48,558 nucleotides of DNA from Lachnospira rogosae (GTDB lineage: Bacteria; Bacillota; Clostridia; Lachnospirales; Lachnospiraceae), in the NCBI RefSeq assembly GCF_040096455.1, contig NZ_JBBMER010000012.1, positions 1-48,558 of the forward strand, in the 5' to 3' direction. The notes below the pieces were generated by a model. The model was not told where the DNA came from. It saw only the letters and a list, made by a program, of their open reading frames with translations, and made no database searches. Positions 17,482-25,277 of this stretch are shown here, one piece after another. Position 1 is the first letter of the stretch; each line of letters opens with the position of its first letter. The position numbers were made by a program, and so were the translations under genes.

Positions 17482-18047
17482 CTAATTCCCATCGCGAATT
17501 ATAATTATATCATTCAGCTTAAGCATAGTATCCTTCTGTGGAAGAATCGATAAATCATCTCTAAATATAAGATATATTGACACAAAATCTGTTTCTTCAA
17601 TCTCCTCTACTGTCTTTCCTGCCTGTGTCTTATCAATCTTTATCTCTGCTATCTCTTTTATATCTGCATTTTTAATATCAGAAATGCTGCTTTTTCTCTG
17701 ATACTGTTCAACAAAACCTGCACTAATAATACCTGTTGGTATAGCCACCGCATCAACTCCAAGATAGGCTATGCATATCGCCATAATTCTTCCAACTTAA
17801 ACCTTGCAGTTACTCCTTTACATCCAGGATAAAGCAGATCCGCTGTCCATATCCTAAGAATATATTCCACGCAGAATATAAATAAAGTTATATACTCAAC
17901 CCATTTAAAAAATCCACCCATAAATGCAAGCTCATCAAAGGTCTGCAAAAATGTCACTATAATATTAGAAAATATTGTTATCGTTATAAATATATCAAAA
18001 GACCTGCTTATGCGGTTGCTCTTATCCCCAATCTGAATTATGTTATA
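17482..18047 (-). pseudogene. Ion transporter (voltage-gated K+ channel-like) remnant
   Basis: Two pieces of one channel gene in different frames. The upstream piece (18047-17769) encodes SFDIFITITIFSNIIVTFLQTF and VEYITLFIFCVEYILRIWTADLLYP, the S1 region of Kch-type channels, ending in ELWRYA and a TAG stop. The second piece (17784-17482) resumes with VAIPTGIISAGFVEQ, the end of the last helix, followed by a TrkA-C-like cytoplasmic tail. The S2 helix through the pore and selectivity filter (roughly 100 residues) is missing, a frameshift joins the pieces, and no start codon is found before the first piece. It cannot make a working channel. Confidence 0.8.
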
Positions 18048-18099
18048 TTAACTGACACCGGTATTAAAATTTATAAGGAGAAATGTATATTATTATGAT

Positions 18100-18136
18100 G
18101 ATGTGAATACCAGCCACTAGTCCTGTTATTCACATC
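18100..18136 (-). terminator. Hairpin after cysK, possible terminator
   Basis: GATGTGAATA (18100-18109) and TATTCACATC (18127-18136) form a perfect 10-bp stem just beyond the cysK stop. The following T-tract on the minus strand is interrupted, so termination is likely but not certain. Confidence 0.5.
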
Positions 18137-18149
18137 ACACAACAAGCGA

Positions 18150-19088
18150 TTAGTTATTAGCAAATAATGCTGTTGATAAATATCTATCACCTGAGTCTGG
18201 GAGTAATGCAACGATATTCTTACCCTTGTTCTCTGGTCTTTGTGCAAGAATTGTAGCTGCCTTTAAAGCTGCACCTGAAGAAATACCAACAAGTACACCT
18301 TCACTTACTGCGAATGCTCTGCCTTCTGCAAATGCATCATCATTATCAATTGCAATTATTTCGTCATATATCTTTGTATCAAGAACTGTAGGAACAAATC
18401 CTGCACCGATACCCTGAATCTTATGAGCACCTGCTGTTCCCTTTGAAAGAACCGGACTTGTTGCTGGCTCAACTGCCACAATCTTAACATCTGGATTCTG
18501 TGACTTAAGGTATTCACCAACACCTGTAACTGTTCCGCCTGTACCAACACCAGCTACGAATATATCTACCTTACCATCAAGCTGTTCCCAGATTTCTGGA
18601 CCTGTTGTAGCCTTGTGAGCTGCTGGGTTAGCTGGATTATCAAACTGTCCTAAGATGATAGAACCTTCGATTTCCTTGTTAAGTTCTTCTGCCTTTGCAA
18701 TAGCACCCTTCATACCCTTAGCACCTTCTGTAAGAACAAGTTCAGCACCATAAGCCTTTAAAAGATTCCTTCTTTCTACTGACATTGTATCTGGAAGTGT
18801 AAGAATTGCTCTATAGCCCTTAGCTGCTGCAACTGAGGCAATACCAATACCTGTATTACCACTTGTTGGCTCGATGATTGTTGCACCAGGCTTTAATAAG
18901 CCCTTATCTTCTGCATCCTTAATCATTGCTAATGCAATTCTGTCCTTTACAGAACCTGCTGGGTTGAGATATTCAAGCTTACCAAATATGTTAGCCTCTG
19001 TAACCCCTGCCTTCTTAGAATATCCATTAAGCTTAAGTAATGGTGTCTTTCCTACTAATTCTGCTGCACTCTCTACATAATTACTCAT
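18150..19088 (-). CDS. cysK: Cysteine synthase A
   Basis: PLP enzyme making L-cysteine from O-acetylserine and sulfide. The 312-residue protein has all family marks: the PLP lysine at position 48 in NPAGSVKDRIA, the substrate loop PTSGNTGIGIA (~73-83), the glycine-rich phosphate loop GVGTGGTVTGVG (~176-187), SSGAAL (~271-276) and PDSGDRYLST at the C-terminus. AGGAGG lies 6-7 nt upstream of the start. It is transcribed alone from a consensus promoter. The amino acid transporter and LysR gene upstream may handle cystine, which would place this region in sulfur amino acid supply; that link is inference. Confidence 0.97.
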   Translation of the reverse strand: MSNYVESAAELVGKTPLLKLNGYSKKAGVTEANIFGKLEYLNPAGSVKDRIALAMIKDAEDKGLLKPGATIIEPTSGNTGIGIASVAAAKGYRAILTLPDTMSVERRNLLKAYGAELVLTEGAKGMKGAIAKAEELNKEIEGSIILGQFDNPANPAAHKATTGPEIWEQLDGKVDIFVAGVGTGGTVTGVGEYLKSQNPDVKIVAVEPATSPVLSKGTAGAHKIQGIGAGFVPTVLDTKIYDEIIAIDNDDAFAEGRAFAVSEGVLVGISSGAALKAATILAQRPENKGKNIVALLPDSGDRYLSTALFANN

Positions 19089-19162
19089 ATTATTAATCCT
19101 CCTGAAAATGTTTTATTATTGTTTTCCTATAAACCTATATGTTTAATGTGTTTTATGATTGC

Positions 19163-19191
19163 ATTATATCCTTTGATTAGTAATCTGTCAA
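19163..19191 (-). promoter_or_regulatory. cysK promoter
   Basis: On the minus strand TTGACA (19186-19191), 17 nt, TATAAT (19163-19168): a perfect consensus sigma-A promoter about 75 bp before the gene. I do not recognise a regulator site in the leader. Confidence 0.75.
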
Positions 19192-19261
19192 CCATTAATT
19201 TTTAAATTCTTATAATTTTTATTATGCCCCGTATTATCCTTCCATATATCCATAATAATTA

Positions 19262-19331
19262 AATTAAAAAGAAGCCTGTACCACAGCCAGTGTCATTAAT
19301 TTAATAACATTGCCGTATTCCAGACTTCTAT
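19262..19331 (-). terminator. Terminator after the PHP-domain gene
   Basis: On the minus strand a long imperfect hairpin (AGAAGTCTGGAATACGGCAA pairing with the stretch ending ACAGGCTTCT) is followed by TTTTTAATTT. It lies 40 bp beyond the stop at 19373. Confidence 0.65.
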
Positions 19332-19372
19332 CTTATTATCTTTATATAACTTATTAATATATATCATATATA

Positions 19373-20113
19373 TCAACCGAATTTCTTCGTTACATCTGCC
19401 TTCATTATCTTGTCAGCATATTCCACGCCATATTTTTTCACAACATACTTATAGCACTTTGATAACTGAGGTGTTCTTGACTTCAAATCGTGTGCATCAG
19501 ATGCAATATAATCTACAATATGGTCTTTAAGAAGTGCCTTAGTACATCTCTGTACTGCCCAGCCATTATCGCCGGTAACTGAGTCTGCGTTAATCTGTAT
19601 GTCAGCACCCATTCTCTTTAACTCATATATATAGTCCCAATCCTTAACAGTACACACATATCTTTCAACGTGTGCCACAATTGGGTGATAGCCAGCCATT
19701 ATAACATCAAGTACAGCTCCTCTTACCTTGTCCTGCTCAACTCCTGAGGAGAACTCTATAAGAATTGTGTCAGTTCCGCACATTGTCTTTTCATCAAGCT
19801 TATCCAAATCGTCTAATATCTCTGACCTGAAATACACTTCCCTGCCAAGATACACTCCCATATCAGGAAATGTCTTAGCCGCCTCGTCAGCAAGTATCTC
19901 ATAATGCTCTACTATCTTGCTGTAATGTGCCATACCTCTCTTAGGATGAAAATGTGGTGTCAATATGACATCTCTTATACCATCTTCATACGCCATTTGC
20001 AACATTTCCATACTTGTCTTTATATCCGGCGAACCATCATCAACTCCAAATAAAATATGATTATGTATATCTGTAAAACCTGTACATACAGGTTCTTCAC
20101 TCATCTTTCTCAT
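19373..20113 (-). CDS. CpsB/YwqE-type PHP tyrosine phosphatase-like protein
   Basis: A metal-dependent PHP-domain protein of the CpsB/CapC/YwqE type, usually a protein-tyrosine phosphatase tied to capsule or exopolysaccharide control. Metal-binding motifs in order: DIHNHILFGVDDGSPD (near the N-terminus), LTPHFHPKRG, an EVYF segment, AHVERY and ASDAHDLKSRTPQL. The length is about 246 residues, normal for the family. The start is uncertain: ATG at 20113 is used, but GTG at 20128 or ATG at 20104 are possible and none has a strong ribosome site. No capsule genes or tyrosine kinase lie nearby, so its substrate here is open. Confidence 0.88.
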   Translation of the reverse strand: MRKMSEEPVCTGFTDIHNHILFGVDDGSPDIKTSMEMLQMAYEDGIRDVILTPHFHPKRGMAHYSKIVEHYEILADEAAKTFPDMGVYLGREVYFRSEILDDLDKLDEKTMCGTDTILIEFSSGVEQDKVRGAVLDVIMAGYHPIVAHVERYVCTVKDWDYIYELKRMGADIQINADSVTGDNGWAVQRCTKALLKDHIVDYIASDAHDLKSRTPQLSKCYKYVVKKYGVEYADKIMKADVTKKFG

Positions 20114-20250
20114 ATAAAACCCGCTCACTTTCCAACCATACGTTCTTATATTTTATTATATAAAATATACATATCATCTGTCAATCAAACTATTACAAAG
20201 CTTATATAAACTTTATAATTACCAGTTCTTACATTCACGAAGCCCTATAT

Positions 20251-21153
20251 TTACAACGCTTTATACTTGGATATTTCTTCAAGATACTGCTGCCCTATCG
20301 TACTTAACGCAATTCCTTTTCTTGAAATATAACCAATATCCATAACTTCCTTAGCATCAAGCTTTACTGCACAATATTCATCACCATTAAGCTCCTCACA
20401 TATAATTCCTGAACACAGCGTATATCCATTAAGTCCAACCATAAGATTAAGCATAGTTGCCCTGTCATTAGCCTTAATAAGCTGCTTATATTCATATGTG
20501 CTTAATACTTCTTCTGCATAATAAAATGAATTATAATCCCCCTGGTCAAATGAAAGACACGGATAATCTTTTAACTCCTCAAGCTTAATAAGCTTTTTAC
20601 CAGCAAGCGGGTGTCCCTTGTACATATATACATATATTTCACATTCTAACAATTTATGGAACTCAAGATAATTATCATTGAAGATTTTCTCAAGCACATT
20701 TTTATTAAAGCTGTTAATGTACAGTATGCCAATTTCACTTTTGCCATTCTTCACATCTTCTATAACCTCATGTGTCTTGGTTTCGTGTACAGCAAACTCA
20801 TATTCGTCCATACCATACTGCTTAACCATATGCACAAAAGCATTAACCGCAAAAGAATAATGCTGCATTGACACACTGAATCTTTTCTTGACTTCTGATT
20901 TAGTAATGTATCTTGCATCTAAAAGCTCATACTGCTCCATAACCTGTCTTGCATAACCGATAAATTCCTTGCCCTCAGGTGTTACTGCAATACCATTCTG
21001 TGAACGTCTGAATATCTGTACTCCAATCTCCTCCTCTAAGGAATGTATTGAAGTTGAAAGACTTGGCTGTGATATAAAAAGCTTCTTGGCTGCTTCATTA
21101 AAAGACTCTGACTCTGCAACAATTATCGCATATTTTAACTGGTTTAATGTCAT
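20251..21153 (-). CDS. LysR-family transcriptional regulator
   Basis: A 300-residue LysR-type regulator with an N-terminal winged helix (~1-60: LKYAIIVAESESFNEAAKKLFISQPSLSTSIHSLEEEIGVQIFRR) and an effector domain from ~90 onward (KKRFSVSMQHYSFAVNAFVHMV). GGAG lies before the start. It is 43 bp downstream of, and on the same strand as, the amino acid ABC transporter, so it may be the last gene of that operon and its regulator. It resembles the CysB/CysL-like and YtlI-type regulators of sulfur amino acid uptake only by context. Confidence 0.92.
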   Translation of the reverse strand: MTLNQLKYAIIVAESESFNEAAKKLFISQPSLSTSIHSLEEEIGVQIFRRSQNGIAVTPEGKEFIGYARQVMEQYELLDARYITKSEVKKRFSVSMQHYSFAVNAFVHMVKQYGMDEYEFAVHETKTHEVIEDVKNGKSEIGILYINSFNKNVLEKIFNDNYLEFHKLLECEIYVYMYKGHPLAGKKLIKLEELKDYPCLSFDQGDYNSFYYAEEVLSTYEYKQLIKANDRATMLNLMVGLNGYTLCSGIICEELNGDEYCAVKLDAKEVMDIGYISRKGIALSTIGQQYLEEISKYKAL

Positions 21154-21196
21154 ACCTTAATCTCCATATTATGCTATTCTTTTTATACCATTCCTT

Positions 21197-21961
21197 TTAT
21201 GCCATTTTCTGAAGGAAGGCTTTAGTTCTTTCACTCTTAGGGTTATCTATAACGTCTTGCGGCTTACCCTCTTCGACTATTACGCCACCATCCATAAATA
21301 TAACTCTGTCAGCTACATTTCTGGCAAAATCTATCTCGTGTGTAACTATAACCATTGTCATCTTTTCATTGGCAAGTTCTCTTAAAAGCTTAAGAATTCC
21401 TGCTGTTATCTCTGGGTCAAGTGCAGATGTTGGCTCATCAAAGAACAGCATCTTTGGATTCATAGCAAGTGCCCTCGCAATAGCAACTCTCTGCTGTTGT
21501 CCGCCTGATAACTGGCCTGGGTAGCTGTCTTCTTTATTCTCAAGTCCAACCTTCTTTAAAAGCTCGCGTGCCTCGGCAGTCACCTCAGCTTTATCACGTT
21601 TCTGCACATTAATTGGTGCATCAATTACATTTTTAAGAACTGAAAAATGTGGGAAAAGGTTGAAATTCTGGAATACAAGTCCAAAATCATTTCTTATGCT
21701 GTGTAACTTCTTCTTGTCTACATACTGTGCTGCACCTGACTCATTAATCGTTGCACTGTCACCACAATATGACAATGTTCCCTCATCCATATTCTCTAGA
21801 AGAGTTGCACATCTTAAAAATGTTGATTTACCAGAACCTGATGGTCCGATTATTGCAACAACCTCTCCCTCATTAACTTCTATTGATATATCCTTTAACA
21901 CTTCAAGACTTCCAAATGTCTTTTTTACATGTTTCATTTCAAGTAAACTTGTACTGCTCAT
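21197..21961 (-). CDS. Polar amino acid ABC transporter, ATP-binding protein
   Basis: A 254-residue ATPase of the GlnQ/HisP/TcyC class that powers amino acid import. Motifs: Walker A GPSGSGKST (~39-47), Q-loop FGLVFQNFNLFPH, signature LSGGQQQRVAIARAL (~148-162), Walker B MLFFDEPTSALDPE (~170-183) and switch His VTHE. GGAGG lies 4 nt before the start, and the gene begins 15 bp after the fused binding-protein/permease gene, forming a complete importer with it. Confidence 0.95.
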   Translation of the reverse strand: MSSTSLLEMKHVKKTFGSLEVLKDISIEVNEGEVVAIIGPSGSGKSTFLRCATLLENMDEGTLSYCGDSATINESGAAQYVDKKKLHSIRNDFGLVFQNFNLFPHFSVLKNVIDAPINVQKRDKAEVTAEARELLKKVGLENKEDSYPGQLSGGQQQRVAIARALAMNPKMLFFDEPTSALDPEITAGILKLLRELANEKMTMVIVTHEIDFARNVADRVIFMDGGVIVEEGKPQDVIDNPKSERTKAFLQKMA

Positions 21962-21976
21962 ACTGCCTCCATCTGT

Positions 21977-23497
21977 TTAATAACGCATTTTCTTTTCTAT
22001 ATATTCCATTATCCAGGCAACTATAAAGTTGAATATATAATAAAATGCTCCTGCAATAAATAATGGCATTATGCTTGCACTTGCCGCCGCAATCTGCTTA
22101 GCGAGCGTGAACATTTCTGTATACGCAAGTGCAAATGCTAAAGATGTATCTTTTACAAGAGTTATTACTTCATTAGTAACTGGTGGAAGCACAATTCTTG
22201 TCATCTGTGGAAGTATAATTCTTACAAATGTCTGTGCCCTTGTGTAACCAAGAACTGTTGCAGCTTCACTCTGTCCTGCTGGTATCGCCTGAATTCCCGA
22301 TCTGAATATCTCTGCAAAATATGCCGCATAATTAAGTGCAAATCCTATAATTACCGCATAAAATCTATAACTGTAAGAAAGCGAAATTCCAAATACATAA
22401 TATGGACCAAAGAACACAACTAAAAGCTGTAACATAAGGGGTGTTCCTCTCATTATTGATATGTATATCTTTGCAATCCATCTTATTACATTTACCTTTG
22501 ACAATCTTACAAACATAAGTAAAAGTCCTAGTGGAAGTGAGAATACAAGTGTAAGTACAAATATTGCAAGTGATGCAAGCATACCTTCTGCAAGCTTGGA
22601 TACAACGCTTCCAAGTTCAACAAAGAAATTACCTTTATCAACAGCTAAATCACTATCATTTACAACATTATCAGCACTTAAGCATATGCTTTCCTCAAGT
22701 CCCCATTCTTCAGCTATCGAAAGAAATGTTCCATCATCAAGCATATCAAGAAGTGTTGATTGTACTTTATCTCTTAATTCTGTATTGCCAAGTTTAAAGC
22801 CTATTCCATACTGTTCATTAGATACATGCTGTGACAACATTCTGAATCTGCCGCCTCTTGCATTAAGTTCATAATTGGCAACACCCATATCCATACATAT
22901 CGCATCAACTGAACCAGCCTCAAGATTCATAAATGCACCATTATAATCACCAACCTGCTGTAATGAGGCAAAGCTTTTAGCAAGTGCAACATTTTCCGGT
23001 TCTGCATCTTCACCGGTAAATGCTGCAAGTGCAGATGAGTCTGACTGCACAACAACAACTTTTCCTGCTAAGTCTGATAATGAATTAATGCTTGAATCTG
23101 ACTTTACTATTACAACCTGTGAATTATCAATATATGGAGTTGTCCATGTATAATCGGACTCCCTTCCGTCCATAGTAAATCCATTCCATATACAATCTAT
23201 GCTTCCAGATGAAAGTTCCATATCTTTAGAATCCCAGTCGATTGGCTGTTTGACAAGTTCCCAGCCATTACGTCTGCATACTTCTTCTGCTAAAGATAAG
23301 TCAAATCCAACATATTCTCCACTCTCATCTTTGTAACCATAAGGTGGAAATTCCGCATCAAAACCCACTGTAAATGTTGTCTTGCCGTCTGACTGCTTCT
23401 TATCTGAACAGGCAGTAAATGTACCTGCTATAAAAGAGCATAATAAAAGTACAATAAGCATTTTCCTTAATAATTGCGTGTTGGTACAGTTCCTCAT
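21977..23497 (-). CDS. Amino acid ABC transporter: fused binding protein and permease
   Basis: A 506-residue fusion. Residues 1-30 form a lipoprotein signal (LLLCSFIAGTFTAC, lipobox Cys at ~30). Residues ~35-265 are a family 3 solute-binding domain (FTVGFDAEFPPYGYKDESG, GFDLSLAEEVCRRNGWELV, IDCIWNGFTMDGRESDYTWT). Residues ~290-500 are a HisM-type permease with about five helices and the EAA-like loop (GQSEAATVLGYTRAQTFVRIILPQ). The start at 23497 has GGAG 7 nt upstream and puts the signal at the N-terminus. The binding domain resembles those for cystine or other polar amino acids; the cysK and LysR neighbours favour cystine, but this is not proven. Confidence 0.93.
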   Translation of the reverse strand: MRNCTNTQLLRKMLIVLLLCSFIAGTFTACSDKKQSDGKTTFTVGFDAEFPPYGYKDESGEYVGFDLSLAEEVCRRNGWELVKQPIDWDSKDMELSSGSIDCIWNGFTMDGRESDYTWTTPYIDNSQVVIVKSDSSINSLSDLAGKVVVVQSDSSALAAFTGEDAEPENVALAKSFASLQQVGDYNGAFMNLEAGSVDAICMDMGVANYELNARGGRFRMLSQHVSNEQYGIGFKLGNTELRDKVQSTLLDMLDDGTFLSIAEEWGLEESICLSADNVVNDSDLAVDKGNFFVELGSVVSKLAEGMLASLAIFVLTLVFSLPLGLLLMFVRLSKVNVIRWIAKIYISIMRGTPLMLQLLVVFFGPYYVFGISLSYSYRFYAVIIGFALNYAAYFAEIFRSGIQAIPAGQSEAATVLGYTRAQTFVRIILPQMTRIVLPPVTNEVITLVKDTSLAFALAYTEMFTLAKQIAAASASIMPLFIAGAFYYIFNFIVAWIMEYIEKKMRY

Positions 23498-23567
23498 ATT
23501 AATCTCCATTCTGTTCTTGCAATTCACTTCTCTAATACGTGAATATTTTATTACTTTAATACACTAA

Positions 23568-23596
23568 ATCGTACCCTACTTATGCACTTATGTCAA
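23568..23596 (-). promoter_or_regulatory. Promoter of the amino acid ABC operon
   Basis: On the minus strand TTGACA (23591-23596), 17 nt, TACGAT (23568-23573), about 70 bp upstream of the fused transporter gene. Confidence 0.6.
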
Positions 23597-23597
23597 C

Positions 23598-25256
23598 TTA
23601 ATATTTTACATATTCTAATACTGTTTCTGCAAATGTATCTATATCGAATGGTTTGGCTATATGTCCATTCATTCCGTGCTCCAGTGCCTTCTTCCTGTCC
23701 TCATCAAATGCATTAGCTGTCATTGCTACAATCGGAATATCCTGCCATCTGTCTTTTTCTAACTGTCTTATTAAACGTGTAGCCTCAAAACCATCCATAT
23801 CTGGCATACACACGTCCATAAGAATAATATCCACAATACCTTTTTTATATTTTATATAATCTACAGCTTCACTTCCACTGGCACACTCAATTATATGAGC
23901 ACCATTTTCCCGTAAAAGCTCGCAGGCAATTTCCCTGTTATACTGATTATCATCAACAACCATTACCTTTATATCTGACAGGCTCTGATTATTCTTTATT
24001 ATATTATTATCTGTCCCGTTGTCAGTCACATTTTTATCGGCCTGTGTCCTGACAACATATTGAAGCGGTAACTTTACTGTAAATGTTGTACCTTCGCCTA
24101 ACTTACTGTCAACATCTATTGTTCCATTCATAAGTTCAATTATCTGCTTGGATATAGACAGTCCAAGCCCTGTTCCCTCTACTGATATATCATTATCGTA
24201 TGCTCCCCTTGTATACAAATCAAATAATGATGGCATATCTTTTTCATCTATTCCCCTGCCATTATCCTTCACTATAATAATATAATTATGTATATTATCC
24301 CCTATATTATTATTACAGTCTTCTTTCACAATAACATCTATATGTCCGCCAACCGGCGTATATTTGATTGCATTGTTAATAAGATTAATAAGCACCTGGC
24401 TTATTCTCGTCCAATCCATATACACATATTTATCAGTTATACCCTCTAGATCAATTGTCATCTTTTGTTTCTTTACTGCCGCCTGAATTTCTACAAGATT
24501 ATAGAAATCTGTCATAAGCTCATAAATGTCGCTTTTTTCATTTTCTATATTAATCTTTCCCTGCTCTATCCTTGACACCTCAAGCACATCATTAATAATA
24601 CCAATCAGATGATTTCCAGCTTCTTTAATCTTTTCAAGGCAATCCTTAACCTTATCCTGATCCCGATTATCCATATTATTCTGTGCAATTGAGGCATATC
24701 CAAGAATCACATTCATAGGTGTCCTGATTTCGTGCGACATATCAGAAAGGAACTTTCCCTTTGCCCTGCTAGCACTTTCAGCCTGTGCAAGTGCTTCTTC
24801 TATAAGAAGCTGCTGTTCAATCTCTTTCTTTATAACATCTTCAATGTCCCTTATCATAAGAATAACACTTACAGGCTCACCATTTTTCCGCTTCTCAACG
24901 ACAACACTTACAAGACACCACCTGAATACTCCATTGGTTACCTGTCTTTTGTATCTGTACTCTGTCTTATCTTTATGTTTTAATTCACATTTAAGATTAT
25001 CAACTGCAAGAAGCGTTGACACATCTTCCTCCGAATTATTACATATGATATTACCTGATATTCTGCGGTTGACCTCGTTAGTATAATCTATAAACTCATT
25101 ATCCTCGATATACCACGGATATATTCTTTTGCAGGTATTATCTGAAAGATTGACATAGTACACCTCGTAATATGCCTGAAGCGTGCTTGATACAATATTT
25201 CCATACCATTGTGTTCCTTCTGCGGCAATACTGCTTTTATTATTCCCTCTACTCAT
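23598..25256 (-). CDS. Soluble hybrid sensor histidine kinase
   Basis: A 552-residue hybrid kinase without membrane helices, so it should sense a cytoplasmic signal. Residues ~20-145 look like a divergent PAS domain (YYEVYYVNLSDNTCKRIYP, VSVILMIRDIEDV). A short coiled coil leads to HisKA with the phospho-His in FLSDMSHEIRTPMN (~170-183), then the ATPase domain with N box INLINNAIKYTP, DNGRGID and GTGLGLSI. The C-terminus (~428-545) is a receiver with VMVVDDNQYNR and the phospho-acceptor Asp in IILMDVCMPDMDG. No output domain or separate regulator is adjacent. It starts 21 bp after the RelA/SpoT-like gene, so both are probably in one operon. Confidence 0.93.
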   Translation of the reverse strand: MSRGNNKSSIAAEGTQWYGNIVSSTLQAYYEVYYVNLSDNTCKRIYPWYIEDNEFIDYTNEVNRRISGNIICNNSEEDVSTLLAVDNLKCELKHKDKTEYRYKRQVTNGVFRWCLVSVVVEKRKNGEPVSVILMIRDIEDVIKKEIEQQLLIEEALAQAESASRAKGKFLSDMSHEIRTPMNVILGYASIAQNNMDNRDQDKVKDCLEKIKEAGNHLIGIINDVLEVSRIEQGKINIENEKSDIYELMTDFYNLVEIQAAVKKQKMTIDLEGITDKYVYMDWTRISQVLINLINNAIKYTPVGGHIDVIVKEDCNNNIGDNIHNYIIIVKDNGRGIDEKDMPSLFDLYTRGAYDNDISVEGTGLGLSISKQIIELMNGTIDVDSKLGEGTTFTVKLPLQYVVRTQADKNVTDNGTDNNIIKNNQSLSDIKVMVVDDNQYNREIACELLRENGAHIIECASGSEAVDYIKYKKGIVDIILMDVCMPDMDGFEATRLIRQLEKDRWQDIPIVAMTANAFDEDRKKALEHGMNGHIAKPFDIDTFAETVLEYVKY

Positions 25257-25277
25257 AACTTTCTACCCCTCTGTTAT

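Noticed and set aside
18082..18105. Seven-codon + strand frame (MYIIMMM) after a GGAG
   Set aside because: Ribosome site spacing is too short and nothing downstream on that strand would be regulated.
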